Source: Owenia fusiformis
Taxonomy: Eukaryota; Annelida; Polychaeta; Sabellida; Oweniidae
Assembly: GCA_903813345.2 (NCBI GenBank)
Contig: CAIIXF020000790.1
Span: 62,001-126,000, forward strand
Direction: 5' to 3'
DNA: 64,000 nucleotides
Shown here: piece after piece, positions 1 to 12,407 of the stretch
Layout: each line of letters starts with the position of its first letter
Numbering within the stretch: position 1 is the stretch's first letter
The notes under the pieces: generated by a model
Databases searched by the model: none
Seen by the model: only the letters and a program-made list of their open reading frames with translations
What the model was told of the DNA's origin: nothing
Made by a program: the position numbers and the translations under genes

Positions 1-139
1 GATAGTTGACTTTAAACATATTTCTCAGACTCACAACATCTAGGTAACAGCATACATACCCATTAGCTCTAGCTCTCCATCTAGGTTACATAAATCTAAC
101 AACATGGATGACCATTTTTAAAACTATTGTTTTGTTTAC

Positions 140-210
140 CTTCTTTAGGTCTAACTTGGACCTCCTGACATACTCTCTCTTCCTCCATGCTTTTGGTTTT
201 CTTGCCATAG
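140..210 (-). CDS. candidate internal exon of an unrecognised gene
   Basis: Seen: on the minus strand a pyrimidine-rich tract ending in TTTATTTACACAG precedes this 71-base segment, and the segment is followed by GTAAAC, so both splice borders look usable. Two reading frames are open throughout. One begins ATGGCAAGAAAACC and gives a very basic peptide starting MARKPKAWRKREYV; the other contains YGKKTKSMEEERV. The first frame ends on a codon boundary. No family is recognised. The case rests on splice sites and an open frame in a short segment, so chance is a real alternative. Confidence 0.25.
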
Positions 211-934
211 CTGTGTAAATAAAAATAAATGATCAAGACAATAAATATACATTTTCTATGACATATGCCACATTAATAAAACAATAGAAATTAACTTCTT
301 GTATCATGTATGAAAAAGTGCTGGAGTGTTATGCTATTTTTCATTCTATGTGCAATTAAAAAATTTGTAATTGGAAAATGAAAATATAAGCTGCTTTTAT
401 TTCATCTAGGATCAAATGTATCAATTCAGGTAATTTAAGTATAAAATAAAATTTAGCCAAATGAATTGTAAATAAAATTTTAATCCATCTGATTGTTACA
501 TTGTCATACTTAATTTGTCAAGACATGATTGAGTATATGGTTTGTACTTAATATGAATGAGTATTCAATAAAATCATGTTTGGAGGACACCATAATTATG
601 CTTAAAATTCAAAATTTTAATTCTAAATATTTCATTTGAGATTCTGTTAAAAATTCAAATTATATATGGAGCGCTTTATAAACATTTAACTTTACTATTG
701 TATTTATGGTATGAGATATTAAAGTGTATTTCTATTAGGCATATATCATAGAAGTTGTATCTTTTAATACATAAATGAAATGTTACGTAAAACCATAGCA
801 CAGTAGATAGTGTATCCAATTTCAAACATTTATCCTTTGATTATTGAGTGTTATCAAAATATAGTTGTGAATTTCATGACAATATATCATTACGAAAGAA
901 AGTTTGATACAACAGTAATTGAGCTTGTATTTCC
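211..934. other. AT-rich DNA without recognisable feature
   Basis: I see no open frame of note, no tandem repeat and no terminal inverted repeat here. It is compatible with intron or intergenic DNA. Confidence 0.5.
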
Positions 935-1091
935 AAATGCAACTTTAGGCTGTTGTCTACTGGATTAACTTAATGTTTTATGGGCAACTCATTTAAATAT
1001 AAATATTAAATACCACTTTTTCATACATAATTAAATGAGTTGGTGATAAATAGTAGGTTAATCCAGTAGCTAACAGCTATAAGTTGCATTT
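935..1091. mobile_element. short palindromic element (hairpin MITE)
   Basis: The left arm AAATGCAACTTTAGGCTGTT, continuing into CTACTGGATTAAC, is matched in reverse complement by GTTAATCCAGTAGCTAACAG followed by TTGCATTT at the right end. The arms also share CAACTCATTTAA further in. The whole segment can fold into one imperfect hairpin of about 157 bases. No target-site duplication could be read, so the exact ends are uncertain. Confidence 0.5.
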
Positions 1092-1439
1092 ACTAATATA
1101 AACTCAGCCAATCAAGTAATATGTTAACTTTAAAGTGAACAATTTATTACAATGTCTAATACAAAATTGATGAGACCGTAGACAAATAAAATGAACATTT
1201 AATACTGTTATTAAGGAATCCTGAAAAAATTAGGTTTATGTTTAGGTGGTTGGACCTAAAAATATACCACTATGGGCAAAATATTGTTAGGGGGCTATAG
1301 CCAAAACCAATAATAGACACCAGCATCAAAGATATCACAGATTGAAGTACATAACACATGAAAGGCAAAAGAGGAACAAGCAAGAGCATAATTCTGTCTA
1401 AAGTAGAAGAAGAAGGCAATAGTTGGAAGAGTAACAGAA

Positions 1440-1870
1440 GGAATATATAAGCGCAAAGGCCAAAGGGAAGGGTGACTACAAACTCTAAAGAAACCCAACA
1501 AGAAAAGCAAACTGTAAGTGTAAATCTGTCATAAGAAAAGTAGACCCTATATATCCCAAAACCGTGATCTAACGTGAAAAGAAACAATGTCTAACACGCC
1601 CCTCCAATCGAGAACCAATATCACAATCCAGGACCAGAACACCAAGGGACATTTGATTCATACTGAAGTCTGAATACATGTTGAAGAAAAAATTGAAAAA
1701 TGTATAACCAATACTCATAACATCAAAAATAGTTACTAGTACTCATAAAAGATAGAGTATTCAGTCTCAAATGATGTGTGATAGATAAAATCCAGTCTCG
1801 AAGTCCATAGGCAATTCAGAGGGTCAACATCTGTTCGCAAAGCAGTCATCATAATTCATAAAACACAACA
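1440..1870. repeat. dispersed repeat R1, copy 1
   Basis: Contains the blocks GAAACCCAACAAGAAAAGCA, ATATATCCCAAAACCGTGAT and AATATCACAATCCAGGACCA, which recur at 18870-19170 and 27860-28085. A second block around 1783-1860 (AAAATCCAGTCTCGAAGTCC) recurs near 18620-18700. The 105-codon minus-strand frame over part of it (1270-1587) is leucine/phenylalanine-rich, coincides with purine-rich repeat sequence and is not a credible gene. The repeat class is unknown. Confidence 0.6.
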
Positions 1871-2599
1871 ATTCACAATGGTCATCAGGAGAAAACTATG
1901 GCTGGTTTCAATCCTTATTTCTCAACCATTAATGCCATAGCCGGGATCAACCTCAAAAGGTGCTAAGTGAAAAAATTGTGAGTTCATTGCCAATTTATTA
2001 TACCATTCCTACATCCTTCAGCATCTCAAGTGGAAAAACTTGAAATTTCAAAATTAATGACTTGTACTTTTCAGCAAAGCCCAGAAAGGATTTCTTAAGT
2101 TTTTTACAAGTATAACCTTGACCTTACAGCTTGATCACTAAAATATGGTGTCTTGATTTGAAATCTAGATATTTTGAACACCCCTGCAATATCTAATAAG
2201 CTGGGATACATAAACCCCATATGCTGGGTTTAGTGGAATATTGCTATCCAAATGTGGAAAATTAACAATGTAAAAATTAAAGTCATCTCTTTTGTAATAT
2301 AATTTAAAATATATACTGTTGTCTCATTCAATGTTAATAAGAATATCAAGATAACATGCACTCATATCAAAGGAAGTATTTTGATTTGACAACTGGAATG
2401 ATACAAGTCTAAGATTAAGAAAAAATGGAATCAGAGCAAAAAGAAGTTGAGCACAGTGCACAAAAAGCAAACTAAACTGTCAAAAAGGAAAAGGAAGCAT
2501 AAGCAATGAACCAAACTTCATGACATTTGTCATGGAAGGAAAGTCAACAAAGAAAGCTTCAAAACCAAGAAAAAATTTGTAGCCAGAAACATATTTGAA
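1871..2599. other. AT-rich DNA without recognisable feature
   Basis: No convincing frame, tandem repeat or inverted repeat was seen. Confidence 0.45.
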
Positions 2600-3985
2600 T
2601 TAGTAGATTTGTTTTTTGGAGAGAAGATTTTGTAATGATACTCCAGTATGTCTAATTATTTATGCAAATTCAAATAAACATTACTCAAACTTTCAAATCA
2701 ATCTGTGGAGCATTGTGCCAACAAGACCATTCAGACAAGTTGGCCATTTTGCTATAGATTTTAATAAAAAAATACTTCAAAATTTCAAATCTATAATCCC
2801 AGTGGTTCACCTTGAAATGTACAGAGTATACTTTTCAGATAAGATTTAGGAAAAGAAAATCTAGGATGACTACCTTAAATTTGACCAAGCATGCCCAAAT
2901 ATTAATAGCTCGATACACCTTGAAAACATTACTGAAAATTTCAATCCATCTAGTGACAATAATTTGCAATGGAATATCAAAAATGGTTACTCTACAATGA
3001 AACAAACATGTTCAACATGTCCACACCAATAGGTTATCTTAATGGTTTTTCATCTGGAATCCCTGAAACTAATTGGTTAAAGAGACAAAAACGTGGGACA
3101 AACATTTTAAAAAATAGCCACTTTAACATTCACCCAGAATGTCCAAAAACTAATCAGTTTGAGGTTTTCATACACTTATCCCAGCAAATTAAAAATTAAA
3201 CGGTTTGTCTGGAAGTGCATACATAAGATATTAGACGAAAAAAACAAAATGGCCACCTTAACATTTACCATGCTTAAAATTAATCAGCGAGATTTTCATC
3301 ATCGTCGCTGAAAATATGAAATCGATCTGCCAAATGGTTCCCCAGATACATGTTGATAAGACTTTACTGAGAAGATACCCCCTTAACATTGACCCATAAT
3401 GGCCAAAACCTAATCAGTTCAAATTGCATTCTGAGAATCATTCCGTGAAACGATTAGTCTGAAAACGCAGACAAGCCTTTACAGACAAGATTTGAGGACT
3501 GAAAATCAAAAATGGCCTTCTTAAAATTGACTCTGAATGCCCAGAAACTTATCAGTTCAAGATTTTCATACAAAGAGTCATTCCTGGAAATTTGAAACTG
3601 ATCTGTGAAGCAGTTCAGCTGGAAACGTGTAGACAAGACCTTACAGACATGATTTTAAGACAGAAAAATCCAAAAGGGCCACCAAAACCTAGTTTGAGAT
3701 TCTCCTACTAAGAATCATCCCTGAAAATTTGAAAGTAATCCATGAAAAGATTTCTATCCAGATTACTATAAGACTATACAGACATGATTTTATGAAGGAA
3801 AATCAAAAATGGCAACCTTAAAACATTAACCCAGAAGGCCTAAAAACAAATCAGTTTAATATTTTCATACAAATGAAAATTCGAAATCAATCCGTCAAAT
3901 ATTTTGCATGGAAACTCATAGACAAGACTTTACAGACAGGATTTTACAACGAAAACAACAAAATGGCCAACAATAATAAAAAAAA
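2600..3985. repeat. degenerate tandem repeat, ~150-bp unit (R2)
   Basis: A module reading roughly GACAAGACTTTACAGACA, then AAAATCAAAAATGGCC, then CACCCAGAATGCCC and AAACTAATCAGTT recurs with heavy divergence. Anchor motifs near 3471, 3631, 3770 and 3921 give spacings of about 137-160 bases. Small frames at 2616-3199 are by-products of the repeat. A stray single unit lies at about 25258-25345. Confidence 0.65.
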
Positions 3986-4139
3986 AACGGACAGAAGTTT
4001 TTTTAATTTATAATTGTAACAAAATTATCACATTAAACTACAGTGAAACTGACATAAGTTTCACAATACATGACACCTGAATATTTTTAAAATTTTAAAG
4101 CTACTAAATAGGTAATTTATACTACTATGTGGTGAGAAT

Positions 4140-4920
4140 ATGAAAAGTTTGTTTCATCAGTCAATCTGACTAGAGGGAACAGGTGTTAATGTTCATTCAT
4201 ACATAAATTCACACCAACAGTTAGCTCAACTGTCCTTAGTAAACCAGAGCAGGTGATCACCTCTGCAACTGAAAGCTCAATGATTCATGAATGAATGATT
4301 AAGGCATCAGGGCCTAGCTGAGTGTGCTCTTGACTGGTTGGTCAACTTGACAACTCCCAAAAAAGTAGTTTCATTAGTCAATAATTAGCTCAACTGTCCT
4401 TAAGAAACCAGAGTGGGTGATAACCTCTGCAACTGAAAGCTCAGATAGATTCATGAATGAATAAAGAATGTATAAATGCAAGGTAGTTCACACGTCCTGA
4501 CTCACAACCACATGGTTATGACATCAGTGCCTAGACCGGTCAGCCAACTTGACAACTTCAAAAAAAGTTGTTCAGCACTCAATCTGACTAGAGGAAACAG
4601 GTGTTAATGCTCAGACAGACTAGAGGTACATTCATACTTGTACATACATACATGCACACACACAACTAGCTTAATGACATTATTTAGACAAACAAATTAG
4701 GCCAAATGCTCAACATTTTTGGGAAGGTGGAATATGAAAACTAAAGATAAAGCAAAGATAAAGACCCAAGTTTTGCCAATGGCCAAAGGATTAAAACTAA
4801 CCAAAAAGACCAAGTGCTCAACAATTTGGGAAAGTGGAAATAAGAGCACTAAGTTTAAATGGAGATTAAGGTTCTTAAACCTGAAATAAAAATAAAAAAA
4901 TGGCAAGACTCTTTAGTGTT
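4140..4920. repeat. dispersed repeat R3, copy 1
   Basis: About 780 bases that align along their length with 7025-7802. Shared blocks include AGGGAACAGGTGTTA, TTAGCTCAACTGTCCTTA, GTCAGCCAACTTGACAAC, ATTTAGACAAACAAAT and GGGAAAGTGGAAATAAGAGC. Inside the copy the AGGTGTTA...AACTTGACAAC segment itself occurs more than once, so it is built of internal tandem units. Low-scoring frames here are repeat by-products. Confidence 0.65.
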
Positions 4921-7024
4921 CTAAAGAATTTTTAAAAAATGTGAATCAATCAATCCATCGAGTAATGTTCATGGAAATGCACAGAAAATATTTTTAAGAC
5001 AAGAACATGGGATTGAAAATCCAAAATTGTTTCTGTACATAGAAATTACACATCGCACAAATCTGGGGAAATTAGCGTAACATTATGGCGTTAAAATACC
5101 AAAACAAAACAATGGGCAGTGTATGGCGCAAATAGCTATATAACATCAAAAACGATGAGTCGTACATTTTGTCAAGTTAATTCAACCTTAAAGTAAAATA
5201 AGATATCCTTATTCAATCCTAATAAAATTCACAGAGTAACAAAATCTCAAGGACAATATTTCTGAAATGTTTTTGAATTTAAAAAAACAGTCAGAAAATT
5301 TACTTGAAGTTTTAGTAAAAATTGATATGCATTGAATTTGAGGTAAAAAATATATGCATTACATTTTATCAAGTCTCGTAAATCAGCTCTTATTTTAATA
5401 TCATTGGTAAAATCCACGAACCAGGTATTGTTTCGCAAGGACAATATTGTGCAATTAATTTTTATTCAAATCATACCTTAATTAGAAGGTTAAAAAAACA
5501 TTAACATTTTGCTCATCCCCTTTGCCTTCAAAGCCTTACACAATTTTGAAAATATTAAGAGCGTTCAAGTAAGAAATTTTGAATTGCAGCCATCACACAA
5601 TTATGAGGTAATGAATGCACATGGTCCATTGAACAAAATGTGAAATGTTAGTGGTGTTCTGTTATTATTTTAAAAGTTATCCCAATTTTAACAAACAGTG
5701 GAAAGGTAAAGTGTTACGTCTTACAACGTATTTGACGATGTCAGGATATATTTAACTTTAAAAATATGACATAAAACTTTTCAAAGAAACATAGTATCAC
5801 TGAAATGTGCATTAAAAATACTTTAAAATGATGTATGAAACACATGGTTGGTGTTTTTAATAAGGCGGGGACTAACGCTTGAAGGTAACATTAGCCCATA
5901 TTTCTCGAATTGTCCCCAGGTCCGTGCAGGTCATAAATGGAAAAATGTTGGACATTATGTAACTTAACTGGACTACCAACTATGACATATTGTGTGAGCC
6001 TTCTAACATTGAAAGATGTCAACTATGATAGATTGGAGAATAAATTTGTAGTATGGCGAAAAAGCTACAAGCCCACCCACAGTGCACAAGAAACCCAGTC
6101 TGCAAGGAAAAATTAGGATGGTCGGATATATCGTTCAAAATAGATAAAATTATGCTCATCTGGCAACTTCTATCATTGAACATGGATAATATGTATGAAC
6201 TTATTGCTATAATGTGAATATTAGCTCATTAGGTTCCATGCATTATCACCAATAGGGAACTGTATAAAAATCACTGAAAACCTTGGCATTCAAAATATAT
6301 CATCCAAATTAACATGGAATTGAAACATAAGGGCAGTAATGTATGATAAAACTCTTTGGAGATGGCGATTACAATGCATGACATACACCAACATCCGACT
6401 ATATAAGAGCATTATAGAATTCTGTAAGCCTTGCATTTGTTTGGTAATGGTGTCTAATGATTGGGAACTCGTCAGAAGTGGCTAAAATGTGATGCTACTC
6501 CTCACGGGAGAGGGAAACCTAAATGCCATTAAGTCTAAGTGGGGAACATTACATGACCAGTACAACAAAAGTTAATGTAATACGCGCGAGATTGAAACTG
6601 ACACCAAAAAGGGATATAATCAAAATTTTCAAGCACTGATGGTATTCCAAATAACAGCTCAAACAAAACCAAATTAGAGATCTAATTTGGGAAAGATCAA
6701 ATATTAAAAACCGAAAGTTATGTAGTAATCGCAAAGGCAATTCATGCAATAGACTTCATAATTATAAGGTCATACTTGCAATTTTGTAAATATTCATGCA
6801 GTAATGTCATGTGGGCTAATGATGAGACATTCAGGTAGCGCAGTACATTCATATATCATCTGCATTTTGCTTATCTGGCTGACATGCTCCCATCGGCCTT
6901 GGGGAAGATGGAACATGGAAAATGAAGCTTTTGTACATAAACTGTTTTAATTTTTGTCATTAAAACTTCAATGTTATTGCATATTATAATTATGTACTCT
7001 CCAATTATCTGTGGAGGTAATAAA
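4921..7024. other. AT-rich DNA without recognisable feature
   Basis: Short minus-strand frames at 5247-5444 and 6549-6749 lack convincing splice borders and family resemblance. No repeat structure was recognised. The stretch from about 5880 to 6870 is slightly richer in GC than its surroundings but shows nothing I can name. Confidence 0.4.
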
Positions 7025-7802
7025 GATATATAAACATAACAAAAATGAATAAACGCAAGGGAGCTCACACATTTCATTCTTATGCCCTTATGGTCGCTGA
7101 GATGTCTTGCTCAAGTTCTAGACCTGTCAGCCAACTTGACAACCCCAAAAAAGGTTGATTTATCAGTCAATCGGATTAGAGGGAATAGGTGTTACAGTCA
7201 GACACACTAAAGGTACATTCATACAATTATTCACACACATAATAAGCTCAACTGTTCTTAAGAACACAGAGTGAGTGATTACAGACAGAGAGTCCGGACA
7301 GAGACTCATAAATGAATAAATGCAAGAGAGCTCACCAACCCAAACGACCTCATGGTTACAGCACCTAACAAAGTGTGATCATGATCTAGACAGGTCAGCA
7401 TACTTGACAACACCAAAAAAAGGTTGTATCATAGGTCAATTTGATTAGAAGAAACAGGTGTTAGCTCAGACACACCAAAGGTACATTCATCATACATTCA
7501 AACACACAATTAGCTCACTGACAATATTTAGACAAACAAATAAGACTTAATAATTTTTGGAAGGTGGGATTTTGAGAACTAAAGATAAATGAAACAAAGA
7601 TAAAGACCCCAATATTGTCAATAATAACAAAAAAACACAACTAACCAATGAGACCAAGTGGGCTACAACTTGGGAAAGTGGGAATAAAAGCACTTAAGTT
7701 TAAACAGAGATCAAGGCTCCTATACTCCAAATAAAGAAAAAATGTAGGGTATAGTAACAAATAAATATTGTTGTACGATGGCAAGTCTTTTTGGTGTTCT
7801 CT
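7025..7802. repeat. dispersed repeat R3, copy 2
   Basis: Same order of blocks as 4140-4920, including CAGCCAACTTGACAAC, TAGAGGGAATAGGTGTTA, ATTTAGACAAACAAAT, CTTGGGAAAGTGGGAATAAA and ATGGCAAGTCTTTTTGGTGT. The two copies are in the same orientation about 2.9 kb apart and clearly diverged, so they are old insertions or an old duplication. Confidence 0.65.
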
Positions 7803-8674
7803 TATCATTAGTATTTAAGGACAATTCTGCATTCAATGTAAAAGGATATTCTGTCATCCAAAACCCCTACCTGTGTAAATACTTCATAAGACACATAAAT
7901 TCAAAGCAAAACTATTCTATTTGTAAATCTGATGTATGTGGCTAGAAAATAGAATTTAAAATGGTAGCTGAAACACTACTGACAACTGTCTGTTTATATA
8001 ACTCATCTAAGTAATGTGTTGGCAGAATTCTCCATACAAAACTAAATAAAAAAAATTCTGAAGAAAAGTTCTGAACAGAAGTGAATAGCTTCTATAATAT
8101 TTGGTATTACTTGGTATTCATTAACATCATTTATGAGAATTATGCCCATCATGTCCAATCAAATAGCAGGATATGATCTCTGAGCCATGCATGTGCAAAG
8201 AAAAATTTGAAATTGTCGAAATGGCAGTTTATTTCAGTTCAACATCAGATACTATTTAGGTTTTGCCATCCAAACTTGTAAAGAACAATCATACAACATG
8301 AAAATTCTGAGATCAATATCAATGGCAAATGAGGCCTGGTTATAAAATTGGTTATCGAATGTGACAGTACCAACTCTCATCTTTGGGAAAACTCCATTAT
8401 TTTTATTTGAATGTATTAAGACAGCATTTCAGAATTTAAATCTCAATGTAATATGCTGCAGTGGGCTTTCATGACCAATATGCCTGATATGAAAGGAAGA
8501 TCAGTTAAATAAGAATTGTACTTTTATATACTTGTTGAAATATAATATGTTTGGGACTGAAAAATAAAATTCTCTGTGCATTGTGCCTATTGACACTGTA
8601 TGGTTAAGATAGGCTTCATTATAGCTTAACAAGCAAATAGAGCGCGACAATCTTGCCTCACATGGCCATCTTAC
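7803..8674. other. AT-rich DNA without recognisable feature
   Basis: No supported gene or repeat was seen. Confidence 0.45.
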
Positions 8675-8872
8675 CCCAGGTTCCACTTATAAGGTTAACA
8701 TTAAGCATTGAGGTAATAATTTCTGAAGACAAAGACCAATTATATGTTAATGATATAGTATTTCTCTGTGAATCGCCAAATCCATACTTTAGTCTGTAGT
8801 CAGAATCAAAGTCAAACATCCTCCACAAGCTTTTAGATGTGGAAGCATCTTTGATTTCCATTTGGTTTTCAA
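8675..8872 (-). CDS. candidate internal exon (phase 1-1) of an unrecognised gene
   Basis: Seen: on the minus strand a pyrimidine-rich stretch (TACCCTACTTCCTCACGG) ends in TACAAG, followed by an open frame of 198 bases that closes at TGGG before the donor GTAAGA. The frame contains ENQMEIKDASTSKSLWRMF, then DFDSDYRLKYGFGDSQRN and SLTYNWSLSSEIITSMLN, a balanced composition with tryptophan, tyrosine and charged residues unlike the repeat-derived frames elsewhere. Both borders fall after the first base of a codon, as is common for exons of extracellular modules. If the weaker acceptor near 8923 is used instead, the exon gains a hydrophobic stretch (VLFALHALPYFLTVV), but that stretch is better read as the polypyrimidine tract. 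No family is recognised. Confidence 0.4.
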
Positions 8873-8984
8873 CTTGTACCACCGTGAGGAAGTAGGGTAA
8901 TGCATGAAGTGCAAAGAGAACACTAATATTTCATAGTTAATTGTTATAATATATCAAAGGAATGTAGAATCAGGACAATGAAAT

Positions 8985-9190
8985 TTTTAGTGATTATTAT
9001 AATTGATAGATAGATTTTTATTGATTTAAATATGAACACTGCATGAAACAAATATAATTCTCCTGGAGATATAAGTGGCCCATTCTGGCCTGAACCCAAG
9101 AATCTTGTGCCCATGGCCTGGCCTGTGAGGTCAATACCCAAGGGTGCCTGACCCAGCCCTTTTAATTTCTCGCAATATTGCAGTAATCTG
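8985..9190 (-). mobile_element. possible retroelement 3' end with short-repeat tail
   Basis: On the minus strand a GC-richer segment (GGGCTGGGTCAGGCACCC ... GGCCAGGCCATGGGC) runs into AATAAAAATCTATCTATC, the kind of short tandem-repeat tail seen at the 3' ends of some non-LTR retrotransposons and SINEs. The abrupt composition change and tail are what is seen; the class is inference. No reverse transcriptase frame is present. Confidence 0.3.
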
Positions 9191-10439
9191 CTTGAAATGA
9201 ATAAACACAAGAAGCTCACACTGGATGGTTTGTTTAATAGCTCTGAATTCTTGCTGAAGTCAGTCTGGTCTTACTGGAGTATCTGAACAGAAAAACTGTC
9301 ATCAGAAACAAATCATCACTTTCATAATAGTTGTTTTTCTTTAGTGCATCTCTCTATAGGATCATAATGATAAAGAAACTATGACATCTCATTTCTTCCC
9401 GTCATGGGATGACATGATATTATGGGATGACATGATATTATGTGATAAATTCTGTAATCCAAAGGAACACAGATTGAAAGGTTTTTGAGATCTTTCATCT
9501 CAACTTATATTTCATCTAATTAGAAGTAATAAACTTGAGATATAATATCATCTGTGCCTGTGCTAATATCTGATGGTAATGATTACGATGGAATACAATG
9601 CACATTATGCAATGTATCGACATTAATGGCAATCAATTAATTACATTATAAGCATCACACTTACTGTCTGTCCCCATGTATTAGACACGTGTCTGTGAAA
9701 CAGAAAAATGTGATGAGTATTTACATGGTGCAAACAGCTATTCGATATTGAATTAAATTATGGAAAGAATAGTTACATGATCAGTAAACAATCAAGATGG
9801 ACAATCGAAATCACTTTGAAAATACTGTGTAGTTTATAGCTATTTAAGTAATATACATATTCTTCTGAATCAGATTCTAGGTAAAGAGAGATGTAAAGAA
9901 TATAGCTCTGTTGATTAATTATTACATCTGTATGTGGTATTCAGATTATTAGTAGATATTTAATGCGTACAATTTAGCTTGAATGTGGAATACTTTTTCC
10001 TTATATTTTATGCATACTTTTTAGCATGAATGTGGATCAGATGATGTTACTCTCAGAGACCAATCAAATTATGTTAATTTTGCAGTGCCTCTTAGGTGAG
10101 CTTTATGATAAGAAAAATGAAAACCCTCGTTAAATGTGCTTTATCAGTAGAGAAAGTGTTTCCATTATGTATTGTTTCATTAATGGAATATTAAATGGTC
10201 TTGGATTGTGACAATGGTTTCTATATGATAGGGGGGCACATTGTTTCCATACAAAGTAGATCATAATATGGGATATGTAATTTTGTATAATTTGGGATCT
10301 TTTCCCTTTGGCAAACATATTTAGAAGCCAACCTAAATGTCAATCACAACAGATCGCAATTATTTAAACAATTCACTAATCACTCACCTGCTACTGGTAT
10401 CTCATGAAAAAATAGACGAAAGTGCCTGACAATAATCAG
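9191..10439. other. AT-rich DNA with a few microexon-like segments
   Basis: Contains an 18-base direct duplication (GGGATGACATGATATTAT near 9412 and 9432). Three minus-strand segments have splice-like borders: 9275-9282, 9665-9692 (preceded by TTTTTCTGTTTCACAG, followed by GTAAGTG) and 10388-10400 (followed by GTGAGTG). They are too short to call as exons on sequence alone. Confidence 0.3.
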
Positions 10440-10690
10440 AAACTACCAGATATTAGAAGTTATCATCAATGGAAGAAAGTTTTGACCATTACATGATCAT
10501 ATTCAGATGTGCAATGTCAGATAGAGCAATAATACACAGTGTTCCAAAATATTGAACTGAAATATTTGTCATAACTTTGAGATTATTATCGATAGAAAGA
10601 CTTTATCATTGCATTATAATATTCAGGTGTGAAATGTCTGACAGAGCAATAATACAAGGTGTTCCAGAAATTGCATGGAAAGGATTTTTC
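10440..10690. repeat. imperfect direct duplication, ~120-bp unit
   Basis: ATTCAGATGTGCAATGTCAG followed by ATAGAGCAATAATACA and GTGTTCCA (near 10500) recurs as ATTCAGGTGTGAAATGTCTG followed by ACAGAGCAATAATACA and GTGTTCCA (near 10622). A weaker third relative lies near 11550. Together with the similar donor-like segments at 10388 and 11433, this suggests local duplication of a ~1-kb segment. Confidence 0.5.
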
Positions 10691-12405
10691 ATAACTGAGA
10701 AAACATAACCAACCTTTTTCATTCTTCCAAAAATATAAACAAAAGCCAGAATGCTAAGACTATTTAGATGGTAAATTGGTTTGGACTAGGGAAGAAAAAT
10801 ATATAGGCAGTAAGTACAAGAAATTCAAAATCCAGTTGTATGTTCATATGTGTGAGACTTTAGGGAAACCCTTTGTGCCAGAAATGCTTCAGAAAAACAT
10901 TGCTCATGTCTAGGTGAAGAAATTGGTACTGTTAAGAATTAAAACTCAAAAAATGCAGGTAGAACAAATCTTGAAGAAAAAATCTGCAGAACAGGACATT
11001 GACATTGGGAATCTTTGAGACAAAGTCCTTATGCAGACAAGTTAACAATTATACTAGATGTGAGTTGAAATAATCTTGATTTCCCTCATTCAAAATTTAG
11101 TCAGTGATATCAAATTTGAAACCTACATGTACAATAACATCTAGGTAAGTAATTTTAGGACCTGGAGAACTACAAAGGCACAAGACAGAAAGAAGCTGAC
11201 ATAGCAACTGACACGAATTTCATTGTTTTACAGATTTGACATATTTTATACAACTAATGGTAGCTGGACTGATTGAATATTCTTTATGGACAAAATATAC
11301 CTTACATATGGACCAAAACAGAGTTAACTATATGCTTAATTAATTCATTCACCAGCAATTTGAATGTCATTGAGTACCAAATATAACAGAATGTCAATAT
11401 GTCTTCACTACAGAATCGATTGATCACTCACCTGCTATAGATATTGTATTATGTAATGAGATGAAAAGTGTCCATTAGTAAAACAATCAGCAGCCAGCTG
11501 ATAATTATAACTAAATCACCAATATATCTACCTGATAACATAACAATTGTACAAGTGCAGATGGAGCAATGAAATGAAAGGATCAGGAGTGACATGAAAA
11601 ATGTTTAAAATAACAAAACAAAAATGATCTCGGATAATCATATATTGTGGAATTGGATATTACACATTGTTTCTTTGTATATTAAATCATAGTTTGGTCT
11701 TTGGAAAGTTTATTTTGCTTATGACAGGTTACGGTCTAAAAATGTTCCAATTTGCTTGCTCTAATTTTTTTATTTTAATGTTTTTGGTCCTTCTTCTTTG
11801 GGACCTCTGTATACACATTCATTTCTAAAATAAGCCCCAAATCAACAACCAATGTAAAGATTTTCTGCCATTTTAAAGTGCCTTAACAGATTATAAAATC
11901 TTAGATTGCAAAAGTTCTATAATAATTCTACATGTTATTCACCTTTAAAAACATGAATAAACCTGGCATGTAAAATTACCCTAAAAATATTATTATTGTA
12001 ATAAGGGATAATGAATCAAGCTTTTGTGGAAAAACATATGGCAGGCTTCACTTGAAATGTGTTTTTGGCTTCAAGGGAACATTGGAAATCAAGTTTTGCT
12101 ATTCATCAAAAGATGATCAGTAAAGGGAATTCGGGGCAAGTTGTAATCTTACGAAGTGAGGTTTACTGTTATCAAAAGTGCAAAGCTGTATCTAAAAAAA
12201 TATAAAATTTCCAATAATAGGAATAGGAATGTAATTTCATCACCTTTGTGAAAATGTTCTGCTTAAGGATGAAATACTTTTGTTCAAGGAGTTACAATAA
12301 GGCAAAACTGCAAGCTGGCCTTCATTTGGACCAAAACCTAACCATTTAAATATATAGATTTTTCATGAAATATAAAAGCTGGTCTGAAATGAACATAACT
12401 TAGAA
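10691..12405. other. AT-rich DNA without recognisable feature
   Basis: A minus-strand donor-like site near 11433 (CTATAGCAG followed by GTGAGTG) resembles the one at 10388. Nothing else stood out. Confidence 0.4.
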
Positions 12406-12407
12406 TA

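Noticed and set aside
1270-1587. 105-codon minus-strand frame rich in leucine and phenylalanine, superficially a membrane protein
   Set aside because: It lies over purine-rich sequence belonging to dispersed repeat R1, whose other copies do not keep the frame, and it has no supporting borders.
8944-9219. 91-codon minus-strand frame
   Set aside because: The GC-richer part followed by AATAAAAATCTATCTATC looks like a retroelement end rather than a gene; the second half of the frame is the tail.
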